Positions 1-8,627 of a stretch of DNA of 64,000 bases are shown here, in pieces; positions within the stretch are counted from its first letter, which is position 1, and the number at the start of each line of letters is the position of its first letter. The stretch comes from Bacteroidales bacterium UBA5197. Lineage in GTDB: Bacteria; Bacteroidota; Bacteroidia; Bacteroidales; Lentimicrobiaceae. The notes below the pieces were generated by a model. It ran no database searches, was not told the origin of the DNA, and saw only the letters and a list, made by a program, of their open reading frames with translations. The DNA lies in NCBI GenBank assembly GCA_002412885.1, contig DHVX01000055.1, forward strand, positions 62,001 through 126,000, in the 5' to 3' direction. The translations under genes were made by a program, and so were the position numbers.

Positions 1-491
<491 letters not shown>

Positions 492-520
492 TTAATATGT
501 ATTTGTTTATAATCGAACAT

Positions 521-528
521 CAAATTTA
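521..528 (-). promoter_or_regulatory. Possible katG -7 element
   Basis: On the minus strand this reads TAAATTTG, matching the Bacteroidota -7 pattern TAnnTTTG, 33 nt upstream of the katG ATG. No convincing TTTG was found at the expected -33 distance, so this is a candidate only. Confidence 0.3.
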
Positions 529-680
529 ATAAAAAAAATGCAGATTCACGTAAGTAAAACTTTTGAAATAAATGCCCCTCTAGCTCCCATTTGTCTTTAA
601 CTCAACCTGCAGGCTCAGACATCAGGAAAAACCAAAGAATTTTACGAACGTATTTTTCCGCTTACCGGGAAATTATATTA

Positions 681-1112
681 GAAATTGGAAATTGGTCCCG
701 ATATCGGGAAGAAATTGAAAATTAGAAATTGGAAATTGGAAATTGAAAACTCCTACACTCTTCCTCGGCTAAGCGGAATTTAGCTTCGCTGAGCCTGCCC
801 TGATTGGAGGGCTCGTCCGCAAAGGCGGCCTCGGTTGCAATTCCACTTTGAACACCATTGAATTTGTAATTCAATATATTATGCCGGCGATTTAGCTTTG
901 CTTCGCCAGATATAATCAATAAGACCTCACACGTTGAAAGAAAACTTGGTAGGTCACTCCGTCACTCGCTTCGTTCGTTTCATTCGTCACCCAACGGCTC
1001 AGCCTGTTATTTGAATTTTTAAAGTTGAGGTAAGTCGGGCAGGTTGGAAATTGGAAATTGCTTGTCTCGGGAGCACGAAGCGATAACGAGAGAAATTGGA
1101 AATTGGAAATTC
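681..1112. repeat. Gene-free stretch with GAAATTGG arrays
   Basis: The 731-nt gap between katG and the TonB receptor (489-1219) contains no credible gene. It has two clusters of a short degenerate repeat, GAAATTGG, at about 681-748 and 1041-1112. The first contains a CCCGATATCGGG palindrome. A TATTTTTG at 1145-1152 fits a -7 element for the downstream receptor gene. The role of the arrays is unknown. Confidence 0.5.
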
Positions 1113-1219
1113 CTTCTCTCTTCTCTTCACTGAGTTTTTATAGCTATTTTTGCAAATCAAATCCTGAAATCGCGTTACTTATTGCGCATATCAAACCTTT
1201 GAACTTTTAAAATTACTCA

Positions 1220-3637
1220 ATGTCAACTCGTTATTTTATTGTTATTACCCTTGTTATACTGCAATTTTCCGGCCTGGCACAAAAAGTTACAGTTGCCGAC
1301 CGCACCACCGGGCAACCCTTGGTCAATGTTGCTATTATTTCCGAAAACCCTTCAGTTTCTGCTACAACCAATGTGAGGGGTCAGGCAGATATCGCAGCTT
1401 TCAAAGGTGCCGAAAGTATCACGTTCAGGCACATCGGTTATCAAACCCGCACCTTGTCGATTGCCGAAGTTGAGAAGTTGCGGTTTTTTATCGACCTCAG
1501 CCCTACCCGCATAACGCTTGACGAGGTAATTATTTCGGCCAACCGCTGGGAGCAAAATGAGCGTGAGATTCCACAAAGGGTTGAGAAACTCAATATGCAA
1601 CAGATTGCTTTTGCCAATCCGCAAACGGCTGCCGATCTTTTAAGTGTTGGCGGTTATGCCTATATTCAGAAGAGTCAGCTGGCCGGCGGTTCTCCGATTT
1701 TGCGTGGCTTTGCAACCAACCGGGTAATGCTGGTAATTGATGGCGTAAGGATGAACAACGCAATTTTCAGAACCGGCAACCTGCAGAATGTAATTTCGAT
1801 AGATGCAGCTTCGGTTGAAAACAGCGAAATTCTTTTCGGTCCTGGCGCAGTAATGTATGGCAGCGATGCCATTGGCGGAGTTATGGATTTCCATACCCTG
1901 AAGCCAAAATTTTCCAGTGACGGTAAACCCTTTGTCAGTGGAAATACATTCGCGCGGTTCTCTTCAGCCAACATTGAGAAAACCGGGCACCTCGATTTCA
2001 ACATCGGGCTGAAAAAATGGGCTTTTGTCACAAGTGCTTCCTGGTCTGATTTTGATGATCTGAAAGCCGGATCAAAAGGAAATTCAGCTTTTCTTCGTCC
2101 AAAATATCAGAAAACCATTGATGGCGTTGATGTGGAAGTTGAGAATGAAGATCCTCAGAAACAGATATACTCGGGCTACAGTCAGCTGAATCTGATGCAA
2201 AAAGTGGCATTCAAACCTTCAGAAAAGATTGAACTGGATTATAGCTTCTATTTTTCCGAAACATCAGATGCCCCTCGCTACGACAGACTTTACCTCACCT
2301 CAAGTGATGGCAGCCTTGTAAACGCCGAATGGTATTATGGCCCGCAAAAATGGGTAATGAACCGGCTTGGAATAAAGTTAAAAAGTGATCATGGATTTTA
2401 CGATCAGTTTCGAATTGTTGCAGCACATCAGTTATACGAAGAAAGCCGCCACGACAGAAAGATGAATAATAAACGGCTGCGCAATCAATTCGAAGAAGTA
2501 AACGCCTTAACGCTGAACTTTGATCTGGACAAAAAATTAAATAAAAAGATCACCCTGTTTTACGGTGGGGAGGCTGTTTATAACAAAGTCGGATCTCAGG
2601 CAAACCGTATTCATAGTGAAAGCGGAGAAATTTCGCCCGTTAATACGCGATATCCCGATGGCTCCACCTGGCAGTCATACGCCTTATACACCACCGCGCG
2701 TATTCACCTCACACCCAAAGTGATAATCAACAGTGGTTTGCGGTATAGTTATGTTACAATTGATGCGGCATTTGATACCAGTATGTTTCCGTTTCCGTTT
2801 ACCGGTGCTTCTGTTGCCAACGGAGCCCTCAACGGAAGTGTGGGCTTAACCTGGAGTCCTCAGCAAAATTGGAAACTTTACACCAACTTCTCAAGCGGTT
2901 TCAGATCGCCCAATATTGATGACCTGGGGAAGGTATTTGATTCGGAACCCGGATCAGTGGTTGTCCCGAATGCAGGCTTAAAACCCGAATATGCATGGAA
3001 TGCTGAAGGTGGTACGGCATTTACAATGAGCGATTTCGCAAAAGCAGATTTCAGCATCTATTACACCCTGCTCGATAATGCCCTGGCCCGCCGCGATTTC
3101 AGCTACAACGGAAAGGACAGCCTTGAATACGATGGCGTGTTGAGCAGGGTTCAGGCCATACAAAACATTACCAAAGCAAGGGTTTATGGCATTCAGGGAT
3201 CTTTGCAGTTTAACTTTGGTAAAGGATTTGGTTTGCGCACAATACTTAACTGGCAAAGCGGAGAAGAACAGAGTGAAGACAGCCTTAAGTACTACCCGCT
3301 GCGTCATGCGGTACCATTTTTCGGAAGCACCCATTTTACCTACGAAAGGCAGAAACTGCGCTTCGATCTGTATGCCGAATACAATGCCGGCATGGCTTTT
3401 GAAGATTTGCCACTTTCCGAAAGAGTGGATGCAACACCCTATGCAAAAGATAATAACGGCAATCCTTTTGTTCCTGCATGGACAACACTCAACTTTAAAG
3501 CAGCATGGTACATTAACCGCACCTTTACATTGAACGGAGGGGTAGAAAACATCACCGATCAGCTTTACCGGCCATTTGCATCAGGTATAAGTGCTCCCGG
3601 CAGAAATTTTATATTAACCCTTCGGGCAGCGTTTTGA
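1220..3637 (+). CDS. TonB-dependent outer-membrane receptor
   Basis: Outer-membrane gated transporter powered by TonB. The 805-residue protein begins with a signal peptide (about residues 1-20, ending in LA/QK). A carboxypeptidase-regulatory-like beta-sandwich domain follows (about 21-100), then a plug domain (about 105-235) with the typical RGFxTNRVMLVIDGVRMN segment, and a beta-barrel ending in the aromatic residue F. The end 'RPFASGISAPGRNF' resembles the haem/haemoglobin and siderophore receptor branch rather than SusC, and there is no SusD partner. The substrate is therefore probably an iron chelate or haem, which is inference from similarity only. It is a single gene, with convergent or unrelated neighbours. 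Confidence 0.9.
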   Translation: MSTRYFIVITLVILQFSGLAQKVTVADRTTGQPLVNVAIISENPSVSATTNVRGQADIAAFKGAESITFRHIGYQTRTLSIAEVEKLRFFIDLSPTRITLDEVIISANRWEQNEREIPQRVEKLNMQQIAFANPQTAADLLSVGGYAYIQKSQLAGGSPILRGFATNRVMLVIDGVRMNNAIFRTGNLQNVISIDAASVENSEILFGPGAVMYGSDAIGGVMDFHTLKPKFSSDGKPFVSGNTFARFSSANIEKTGHLDFNIGLKKWAFVTSASWSDFDDLKAGSKGNSAFLRPKYQKTIDGVDVEVENEDPQKQIYSGYSQLNLMQKVAFKPSEKIELDYSFYFSETSDAPRYDRLYLTSSDGSLVNAEWYYGPQKWVMNRLGIKLKSDHGFYDQFRIVAAHQLYEESRHDRKMNNKRLRNQFEEVNALTLNFDLDKKLNKKITLFYGGEAVYNKVGSQANRIHSESGEISPVNTRYPDGSTWQSYALYTTARIHLTPKVIINSGLRYSYVTIDAAFDTSMFPFPFTGASVANGALNGSVGLTWSPQQNWKLYTNFSSGFRSPNIDDLGKVFDSEPGSVVVPNAGLKPEYAWNAEGGTAFTMSDFAKADFSIYYTLLDNALARRDFSYNGKDSLEYDGVLSRVQAIQNITKARVYGIQGSLQFNFGKGFGLRTILNWQSGEEQSEDSLKYYPLRHAVPFFGSTHFTYERQKLRFDLYAEYNAGMAFEDLPLSERVDATPYAKDNNGNPFVPAWTTLNFKAAWYINRTFTLNGGVENITDQLYRPFASGISAPGRNFILTLRAAF

Positions 3638-3739
3638 GAATGATTTGCAATTACATTTGCATGTGTATTCTAATGGAATATTTGTTGTTGCAGGAAAAAA
3701 GTGCTTGCCAATTTAAAACAACAATCCACTAATTATTTG

Positions 3740-3747
3740 TATCTTTG
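3740..3747 (+). promoter_or_regulatory. -7 promoter element of the leader-rnk unit
   Basis: TATCTTTG matches TAnnTTTG exactly. It lies 19 nt before the ATG of the short leader peptide, leaving room for a short 5' leader. No TTTG is seen at the ideal -33 distance. Confidence 0.5.
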
Positions 3748-3765
3748 TTCGAAAATAAAGTGAAA

Positions 3766-3807
3766 ATGAAATTTTTATTGAACCTCTTCCTTTTCTTTTC
3801 TGATTAA
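3766..3807 (+). CDS. Phe/Leu-rich leader peptide (13 aa)
   Basis: A 13-codon reading frame, MKFLLNLFLFFSD then TAA, lies between a promoter-like TATCTTTG and a hairpin with a T run. Four Phe and four Leu codons in 13 is the composition of an attenuation leader such as those of pheA and pheST in enterobacteria. The stop codon sits just before AGACC (3810-3814). AGACC can pair with GGTCT (3838-3842) in the 5' arm and loop of the terminator, so an antiterminator is possible. The peptide's role is inferred from this arrangement and no homologue is recalled. Confidence 0.5.
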   Translation: MKFLLNLFLFFSD

Positions 3808-3830
3808 CAAGACCTAACCTTATATTCTCA

Positions 3831-3852
3831 AAGGCCGGGTCTCTCCGGCTTT
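3831..3852 (+). terminator. Terminator hairpin of a putative attenuator
   Basis: GCCGG (3834-3838), a 6-nt loop and CCGGC (3845-3849), extended by A-T and G-T pairs to about 8 bp and followed by a run of T. It lies upstream of the Rnk-like gene rather than after a gene, as expected for premature termination. Its 5' arm overlaps the sequence able to pair with 3810-3814. Confidence 0.65.
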
Positions 3853-3872
3853 TTTATTTCAAAAACATCAAC

Positions 3873-4283
3873 ATGAAAGACATCATCATCAGTTCGCTGG
3901 ACATGGCGCGGTTGCGCACTCAAATTGAAAAAGCCCGCAGCGGAGGCATCAATGCACCGATTAATCTCAATCCACTCATAAACGAGTTGGATAGGGCCAA
4001 AGTGTTGCCACCTGAAAAAATGCCACCCGATGTAGTTACTATGAATTCAATTGTTAAACTCGACTACCTGAACAGCAATAAAACAATGCAGATTGAGATT
4101 GTTTACCCACGGCAGGCAGATACCGCGAAACATAAGATTTCGATTTTTGCACCTGTGGCAACTGCAATGCTGGGTTACAGGAAAGGAGATATTATTAAAC
4201 TGGAAGTTCCCGGCGGATTGGCCGAACTCCGGATTGCCGATATTGTTTATCAACCGGAAGCTGCAGGGGATCTGGATGTTTAA
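3873..4283 (+). CDS. rnk: Rnk/GreA-GreB family transcription factor
   Basis: A 136-residue protein with a short N-terminal helical segment (about 1-50) and a GreA/GreB C-terminal FKBP-like domain (about 51-130, containing VKLDYL, ISIFAPVATAMLGYRKGD and the end of the domain). The long acidic coiled coil that inserts into the RNA polymerase secondary channel in GreA is missing, as in Rnk. It probably binds RNA polymerase and may compete with Gre or DksA-type factors; Rnk was first described as a regulator of nucleoside diphosphate kinase. It is the first full gene after the leader-peptide attenuator, so its expression may respond to charging of tRNA-Phe or tRNA-Leu. Confidence 0.85.
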   Translation: MKDIIISSLDMARLRTQIEKARSGGINAPINLNPLINELDRAKVLPPEKMPPDVVTMNSIVKLDYLNSNKTMQIEIVYPRQADTAKHKISIFAPVATAMLGYRKGDIIKLEVPGGLAELRIADIVYQPEAAGDLDV

Positions 4284-4292
4284 CAATATTAA

Positions 4293-4440
4293 ATATCCTT
4301 CGACTCCGCTACCAATGACAGATTGTTCGGCTTATCCTTCGACTCCGCTCAGGATGACTTCGTATAAAATTGATAATTAGTGCATTAAGATAAAATAGTG
4401 CCCACGCTAAACGAATGTCACACTGAGCGGAGTCGAAGTG
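4293..4440. repeat. Dispersed repeat with opposed arms (CTGAGCGGAGTCGAAG family)
   Basis: Two forward arms carry CTTCGACTCCGCT (4298-4310 and 4338-4350), and an inverted arm at 4416-4440 carries GAGCGGAGTCGAAG. The arms could fold on each other. The same family with the same opposed layout recurs at 36010-36113. It lies in the gap between the rnk and rdgB 3' ends. It looks like an intergenic palindromic repeat element and may double as a terminator. Confidence 0.7.
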
Positions 4441-4541
4441 TTTCAGACGTAAATGAAATGTAAGTTTAAGCCTGAATGCCGACTTTCATGGTTGTGGAAT
4501 CTGTAACAATATCACTTAACCAAACGCCATTCCTGAAAAGC

Positions 4542-5114
4542 TTACATAAGGCTCTCAGCAAGTTTTTTCACCGCCAGCGCTCTGTGGCTGATGGTATTTT
4601 TTAATTCAGGAGACATTTCTGCAAAGGTCTGATCATAGCCGTCAGGTACAAAAACGGGATCATAGCCAAAACCGGAAATGCCCCTTTTTTCATGAATTAT
4701 TGTCCCGTTGATTATCCCTTCAAACAGAGTTTCTTTGCCATTCATTGCCAGCGCAATCACCGTTTTGAATCGCGCTTTGCGGTTTGATTTTCCTTTAAGC
4801 TCCAAAAGCAACTTTTCCACATTATCATTATAGCTGCAACCTTCTCCGGCATAGCGGGCAGAGTAAACTCCGGGACGGCCATCAAGGGCGTCAACTTCAA
4901 GTCCGGTATCGTCAGCAAAACAATCCTGATGGTAATTATTTACCACAAACCGGGCCTTCAACAAAGCATTACCTTCAATGGTCGGACTGGTTTCCGGAAT
5001 ATCATCAAAGCATCCGATATCGGCCAGAGAAACAACCTTATACTTTCCTTCAAGAATTGCACTTACTTCATTAAGTTTATGGGCATTGTTGGTTGCAAAT
5101 ACCAGTGATTTCAT
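4542..5114 (-). CDS. rdgB: XTP/dITP diphosphatase (HAM1/RdgB)
   Basis: Hydrolyses non-canonical purine nucleoside triphosphates (XTP, dITP) to monophosphates, cleaning the nucleotide pool. The 190-residue protein has all family motifs: the N-terminal [51 protein letters not shown] and the C-terminal SHRA. Length is normal. It is followed by nothing on the same strand for some distance. rlmH lies 27 nt upstream on the same strand, so the two are probably cotranscribed. Confidence 0.96.
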   Translation of the reverse strand: MKSLVFATNNAHKLNEVSAILEGKYKVVSLADIGCFDDIPETSPTIEGNALLKARFVVNNYHQDCFADDTGLEVDALDGRPGVYSARYAGEGCSYNDNVEKLLLELKGKSNRKARFKTVIALAMNGKETLFEGIINGTIIHEKRGISGFGYDPVFVPDGYDQTFAEMSPELKNTISHRALAVKKLAESLM

Positions 5115-5141
5115 TTATTGACTGAGATTAAATGGATTAGA

Positions 5142-5615
5142 CTATGAGTTGTGATAGGGCTCGTTTCGCAGAATGGTAAATGCCCGGTATATCTGCTCTG
5201 CAAAAAACACACGAACCATCTGATGCGAAAATGTCATGGGCGACAACGAAATTTTACCATTCGCGGCTGCATAAACTTCTTCTGAGAAGCCAAAAGCACC
5301 ACCCACAACAAACATCAGGTGGCGGGTTCCGGCATTCATCAGCTTTTGGAGCCAGGCTGCAAAATCCTCTGATGAATGCATTTTCCCTCGCTCATCAAGC
5401 AAAATTACCTGATCAGCTTCTTCAAAATATTTCAGAAAAAGCTTGCCTTCCGCTTCCTTTAACTGTTGCGGATTCAATTGTTTATAATTCTTCGGAGGGT
5501 TGACCTCAACAATATCAAACCTGATGTAATGCGACAGCCGTTTGGTATATACCTCAATGCCGGTTGTTAACCAGGAGGCATCGGTTTTTCCCATAAGTAC
5601 CAAAGTAATCCGCAT
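5142..5615 (-). CDS. rlmH: 23S rRNA pseudouridine-1915 N3-methyltransferase
   Basis: SPOUT-class methyltransferase that modifies pseudouridine 1915 in helix 69 of 23S rRNA. From the ATG at 5615 the protein is 157 residues, starting MRITLVLMGKT, which matches the usual start and length of the family. The reading frame is open nine codons further upstream to 5642, but those residues are unlike the family. The knot signature VGGAFGFSEEVY and the C-terminal 'QIYRAFTILRNEPYH' are present. It lies just upstream of rdgB. Confidence 0.96.
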   Translation of the reverse strand: MRITLVLMGKTDASWLTTGIEVYTKRLSHYIRFDIVEVNPPKNYKQLNPQQLKEAEGKLFLKYFEEADQVILLDERGKMHSSEDFAAWLQKLMNAGTRHLMFVVGGAFGFSEEVYAAANGKISLSPMTFSHQMVRVFFAEQIYRAFTILRNEPYHNS

Positions 5616-5707
5616 ATCAGCTTTTGATGCAAAAATAGCCAATTTCTGATACAGTTCCGTTGAAAGTCAGAGCGTGATTTGATATTACCTGGTTTTAGAA
5701 AATGCTG

Positions 5708-5755
5708 GTTTTCAATTGGTCTAACCCTGGCTTGCGGATTTTAGTTTACAGAATA
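5708..5755. repeat. Copy 1 of a ~45-nt dispersed repeat
   Basis: The stretch around TTTTCAATTGGTC and CTTGCGG is closely matched at about 40290-40338 in the same orientation. It is intergenic at both places. The function is unknown. Confidence 0.5.
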
Positions 5756-5764
5756 AAAATTATT

Positions 5765-5969
5765 ATTGTCCGGAGAAGGTTTCGAATATTATTCCAAATT
5801 GATTGATATTGACTCTCTTTGACAAAAGTTGTAGAACAATACCTTACTTTAATAATTTGCCACCAAAGCACTAAATCACCAAAAATCACCAATGTAATTT
5901 ATTCATTTTGTGTAATTTGGAGTCTTGGAGATTTGGTGGCAAGAAAATTTTCGATTTTTACCGGACAAT
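5765..5969. repeat. Nested inverted repeats in a gene-free stretch
   Basis: The 611-nt gap between rlmH and the DUF4783 gene (5616-6226) has no gene. Outer arms ATTGTCCGG (5765-5773) and CCGGACAAT (5961-5969) enclose an inner perfect 11-bp pair, TTGCCACCAAA (5857-5867) and TTTGGTGGCAA (5932-5942). The ~205-bp unit looks like a small non-coding mobile repeat. A related CGTCCGGTAAAAATT occurs at 6124-6138. Confidence 0.45.
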
Positions 5970-6226
5970 AGTGAATAAAAATATGTCTTTGGCAACTGAT
6001 ACCAATAAATTGTTGGCATGGTTTTGCATGGTAATTGCAATAAAACACACAATCATCAAAACAATCTGATTATTTTTGCCCAATAAACCGGGTAAAATTT
6101 TATATTTGTAAACAGTTAGATTTCGTCCGGTAAAAATTCTCTTTGGATCGGTTTTTGATTAATTTTAATAACCTTATAGTGTTTCCGGGATCAGGTTTCA
6201 CTCGTAAACACATAATTTTAACCACA

Positions 6227-6634
6227 ATGAACTACAAAACGAAAATTTTTCCTGTATTCCTTTTACTGATTGGCATGGCATTCATTTCCATTCCGTTGCA
6301 GGCGCAGGATCTAACAACCAAAATTGCAACTGCTATCCGCACCGCCAATGCAAAGGATCTGGGAGCACATTTTAACCAGACGCTCGACCTCCGCACACCG
6401 GATTCAGAAGGAACATACAGCAAAGTGCAGGCTGAAATGATCGTGAAAAGTTTTTTCAGCAAATACCCCCCTGCATCTTACACACAAAATCACCAGGGAA
6501 AGTCAAATGATGGTTCTCAATATGCCATTGGTGTTTACAAGTCGGGCAAACACTCATTCAGAACATACTACCTTGTAAAAAATATTGGCGGTAAACCTGT
6601 CATTCACCAGTTGAAATTCGAGTCTGAAGATTAA
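6227..6634 (+). CDS. DUF4783 exported protein
   Basis: A 135-residue protein with a clear signal peptide (MNYKTKIFPVFLLLIGMAF to LQAQ). The ATG at 6227 was chosen because the open frame upstream to 6143 would bury the signal peptide. The mature part (about 25-135) has the DUF4783 look: a helical start 'LTTKIATAIRTANAKDLGAHFNQTLDL' and a strand-rich end. This suggests an NTF2-like fold, with no catalytic residues evident. DUF4783 genes commonly sit before nadC in Bacteroidota, as here, 21 nt apart. Its role in the periplasm is unknown. Confidence 0.8.
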   Translation: MNYKTKIFPVFLLLIGMAFISIPLQAQDLTTKIATAIRTANAKDLGAHFNQTLDLRTPDSEGTYSKVQAEMIVKSFFSKYPPASYTQNHQGKSNDGSQYAIGVYKSGKHSFRTYYLVKNIGGKPVIHQLKFESED

Positions 6635-6655
6635 TCTTTTACAGCTTTCCATTTT

Positions 6656-7489
6656 ATGACGATTGAGGAAATAATAGACAAAGCCCTTATCGAAGATATA
6701 GGTATCGGCGACCATACCTCATTATCAACCATCCCCAAAAGTGCAACAGGCAAAGCGCACCTATTGGTAAAGGAGGATGGCATACTTTCAGGAATGGAAG
6801 TTGCTGAGCAGATTTTCAGGAAAACGGATAAACATCTTGCTTTTTTTCCCTTGCTGAATGATGGAGACAAAATTCACGTGGGAGATATTGCTTTTACTGT
6901 TGAGGGATCATCGGCGTCCATTCTTATGGCGGAAAGGTTGGTGCTGAACTTTATGCAGCGCATGAGCGGAATTGCCACTTCAACCGCGCTTTATGTAAAT
7001 GAGTTGACTGGATTAAAAGCCAAAGTACTCGATACCCGCAAGACCACTCCCCTGCTGCGCGAGCTGGAAAAAATGGCTGTAAGGCATGGTGGCGGACACA
7101 ACCACCGGTTTGGTTTGTATGATATGATCATGATCAAAGACAATCACGTGGACTTTGCCGGTGGAATTTCGAAAGCCATTGACGCTGCGAATGATTATCT
7201 GAAAATAAATCAGCTCAATCTTCAGATTGAAATTGAAGTCAGATCATTTGATGAACTGCAACAGGTGCTTGACAAAGGCGGTGTCAACCGGATAATGCTC
7301 GACAATTTTAAACCTGAAGACCTGAAAAAAGCAGTAGAAATTATCAACGGCCGATTTGAAACCGAAGCTTCGGGAGGCATTACTCTCGAAACCATTCGTG
7401 CATATGCGCAAACCAACGTTGATTTTATTTCTGTGGGTGCGCTTACACATCACATCAAAAGCCTTGACCTGAGCCTGAAAGCATTTTAA
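6656..7489 (+). CDS. nadC: Nicotinate-nucleotide pyrophosphorylase (carboxylating)
   Basis: Quinolinate phosphoribosyltransferase of de novo NAD synthesis: quinolinate plus PRPP gives nicotinate mononucleotide, CO2 and PPi. At 277 residues the length is normal. Visible family segments are EDIGIGDHTS near the N-terminus, LNFMQRMSGIAT, DTRKTTPLLRELEKMAVRHGGG (substrate-binding Arg, Lys and His), MIKDNH, and ASGGI plus VDFISVGALTH at the phosphate-binding end. nadA and nadB are not in the window. It lies between DUF4783 and the YihY gene, with 12 nt to the latter, so these three are likely one operon. Confidence 0.97.
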   Translation: MTIEEIIDKALIEDIGIGDHTSLSTIPKSATGKAHLLVKEDGILSGMEVAEQIFRKTDKHLAFFPLLNDGDKIHVGDIAFTVEGSSASILMAERLVLNFMQRMSGIATSTALYVNELTGLKAKVLDTRKTTPLLRELEKMAVRHGGGHNHRFGLYDMIMIKDNHVDFAGGISKAIDAANDYLKINQLNLQIEIEVRSFDELQQVLDKGGVNRIMLDNFKPEDLKKAVEIINGRFETEASGGITLETIRAYAQTNVDFISVGALTHHIKSLDLSLKAF

Positions 7490-7501
7490 AAACACTGCCC
7501 G

Positions 7502-8515
7502 ATGAAGAAATTTATAGAGCGGATAAAAGTATATTCACTTGGAATCTATAATGGAGCCTTACGTAGCCGGCCGGTCAGGAAGTTGCTCATATGGTCGAAG
7601 CGGTTGCGATTGCCGGGTTTCGACAAGGTTCCACTTTACGATGTTATTGACTTTTTTATAAAAGGAATACAAAAAGGAGCCATCACCAATCGGGCGGCAG
7701 CACTATCCTTCAACTTTTTTCTGGCAATTTTTCCGGCCATCATCTTTTTTTTCTCCCTCATCCCTTACATTCCCATTGATAATTTCCAGGATAGCCTTTT
7801 GAATCTACTCGAAGATTTTATTCCTAATCAGGCATATGCAGCTGTTGAAGACACCTTGTTCGATATTGTAAAGCGACCACGCGGCAACCTGCTTTCCATA
7901 GGATTTATTATGGCTATGTTTTTCGCTACCAATAGCATCACCAGTCTTATGGAAGCCTTTAATCAAACCTTTTACTCCATTGAAACGCGGTCAGCATTCA
8001 GACAACGACTCGTTGCCATCGGACTGGTATTTCTGCTGTCGTTTCTGGTGGTAATTGCCATTGCACTCATAACCGTCGGACCTGTGGTACTCAATTGGTT
8101 GCAAACCCATAACCTGCTTACCGATAAACTAACCCTATTTATGCTGAGTGCCGGAAAATGGTTAATCACACTTGCGTTGCTGTTTTTTGCCTTTTCAACA
8201 CTGTATTATTTTGGGCCCAGCCGAAAGATGAAATTCCGTTTTATCTCTGCAGGATCAACATTGACTACCTTACTGTTTATAGCAGCTTCTGTTGGCTTTA
8301 ATTTTTATGTCAACAACTTTGCAAGATACAATTCGCTTTATGGCTCAATTGGCACCCTCATCATCTTTATGCTTTGGATTTACTTTAACGCCATCATCAT
8401 TCTTGTAGGATTTGAGTTAAACGCGAGCATTTCGGCAGCAAGAAAAAATAACATAAAAAGTAATAATCCCGAAGGCCCGCTAAAGATTAAACCACCGGAT
8501 TTGCAGAATATTTGA
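7502..8515 (+). CDS. YihY/BrkB-family inner-membrane protein
   Basis: A 337-residue polytopic membrane protein of the YihY/BrkB (UPF0761) family, once misnamed ribonuclease BN. About six membrane segments are visible from residue 75 on. They include the typical 'GAITNRAAALSFNFFLAIFPAIIFFFSLIPYIP' region, 'FATNSITSLMEAFNQTF' and the C-terminal 'GTLIIFMLWIYFNAIIILVGFELNA'. The biochemical role of the family is not established; some members are linked to export or envelope functions. It is the last gene of the DUF4783-nadC-YihY unit and is followed by a strong hairpin. Confidence 0.85.
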   Translation: MKKFIERIKVYSLGIYNGALRSRPVRKLLIWSKRLRLPGFDKVPLYDVIDFFIKGIQKGAITNRAAALSFNFFLAIFPAIIFFFSLIPYIPIDNFQDSLLNLLEDFIPNQAYAAVEDTLFDIVKRPRGNLLSIGFIMAMFFATNSITSLMEAFNQTFYSIETRSAFRQRLVAIGLVFLLSFLVVIAIALITVGPVVLNWLQTHNLLTDKLTLFMLSAGKWLITLALLFFAFSTLYYFGPSRKMKFRFISAGSTLTTLLFIAASVGFNFYVNNFARYNSLYGSIGTLIIFMLWIYFNAIIILVGFELNASISAARKNNIKSNNPEGPLKIKPPDLQNI

Positions 8516-8571
8516 CCAGAATATTTTCAAAACGGGGTTGGCCGAAGCGATTACATTTTTTACAAATGCAA

Positions 8572-8600
8572 AATGCCGGATCATAAAGAGATCCGGCATT
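8572..8600. terminator. Bidirectional terminator hairpin
   Basis: A perfect 11-bp inverted repeat, AATGCCGGATC and GATCCGGCATT with a 7-nt loop, lies between the converging YihY gene and the Asp-box protein gene. It probably ends transcription from both sides. The flanking T-runs are short. Confidence 0.65.
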
Positions 8601-8627
8601 ATTTGTATGCCAAAAAGACAAATCTTT

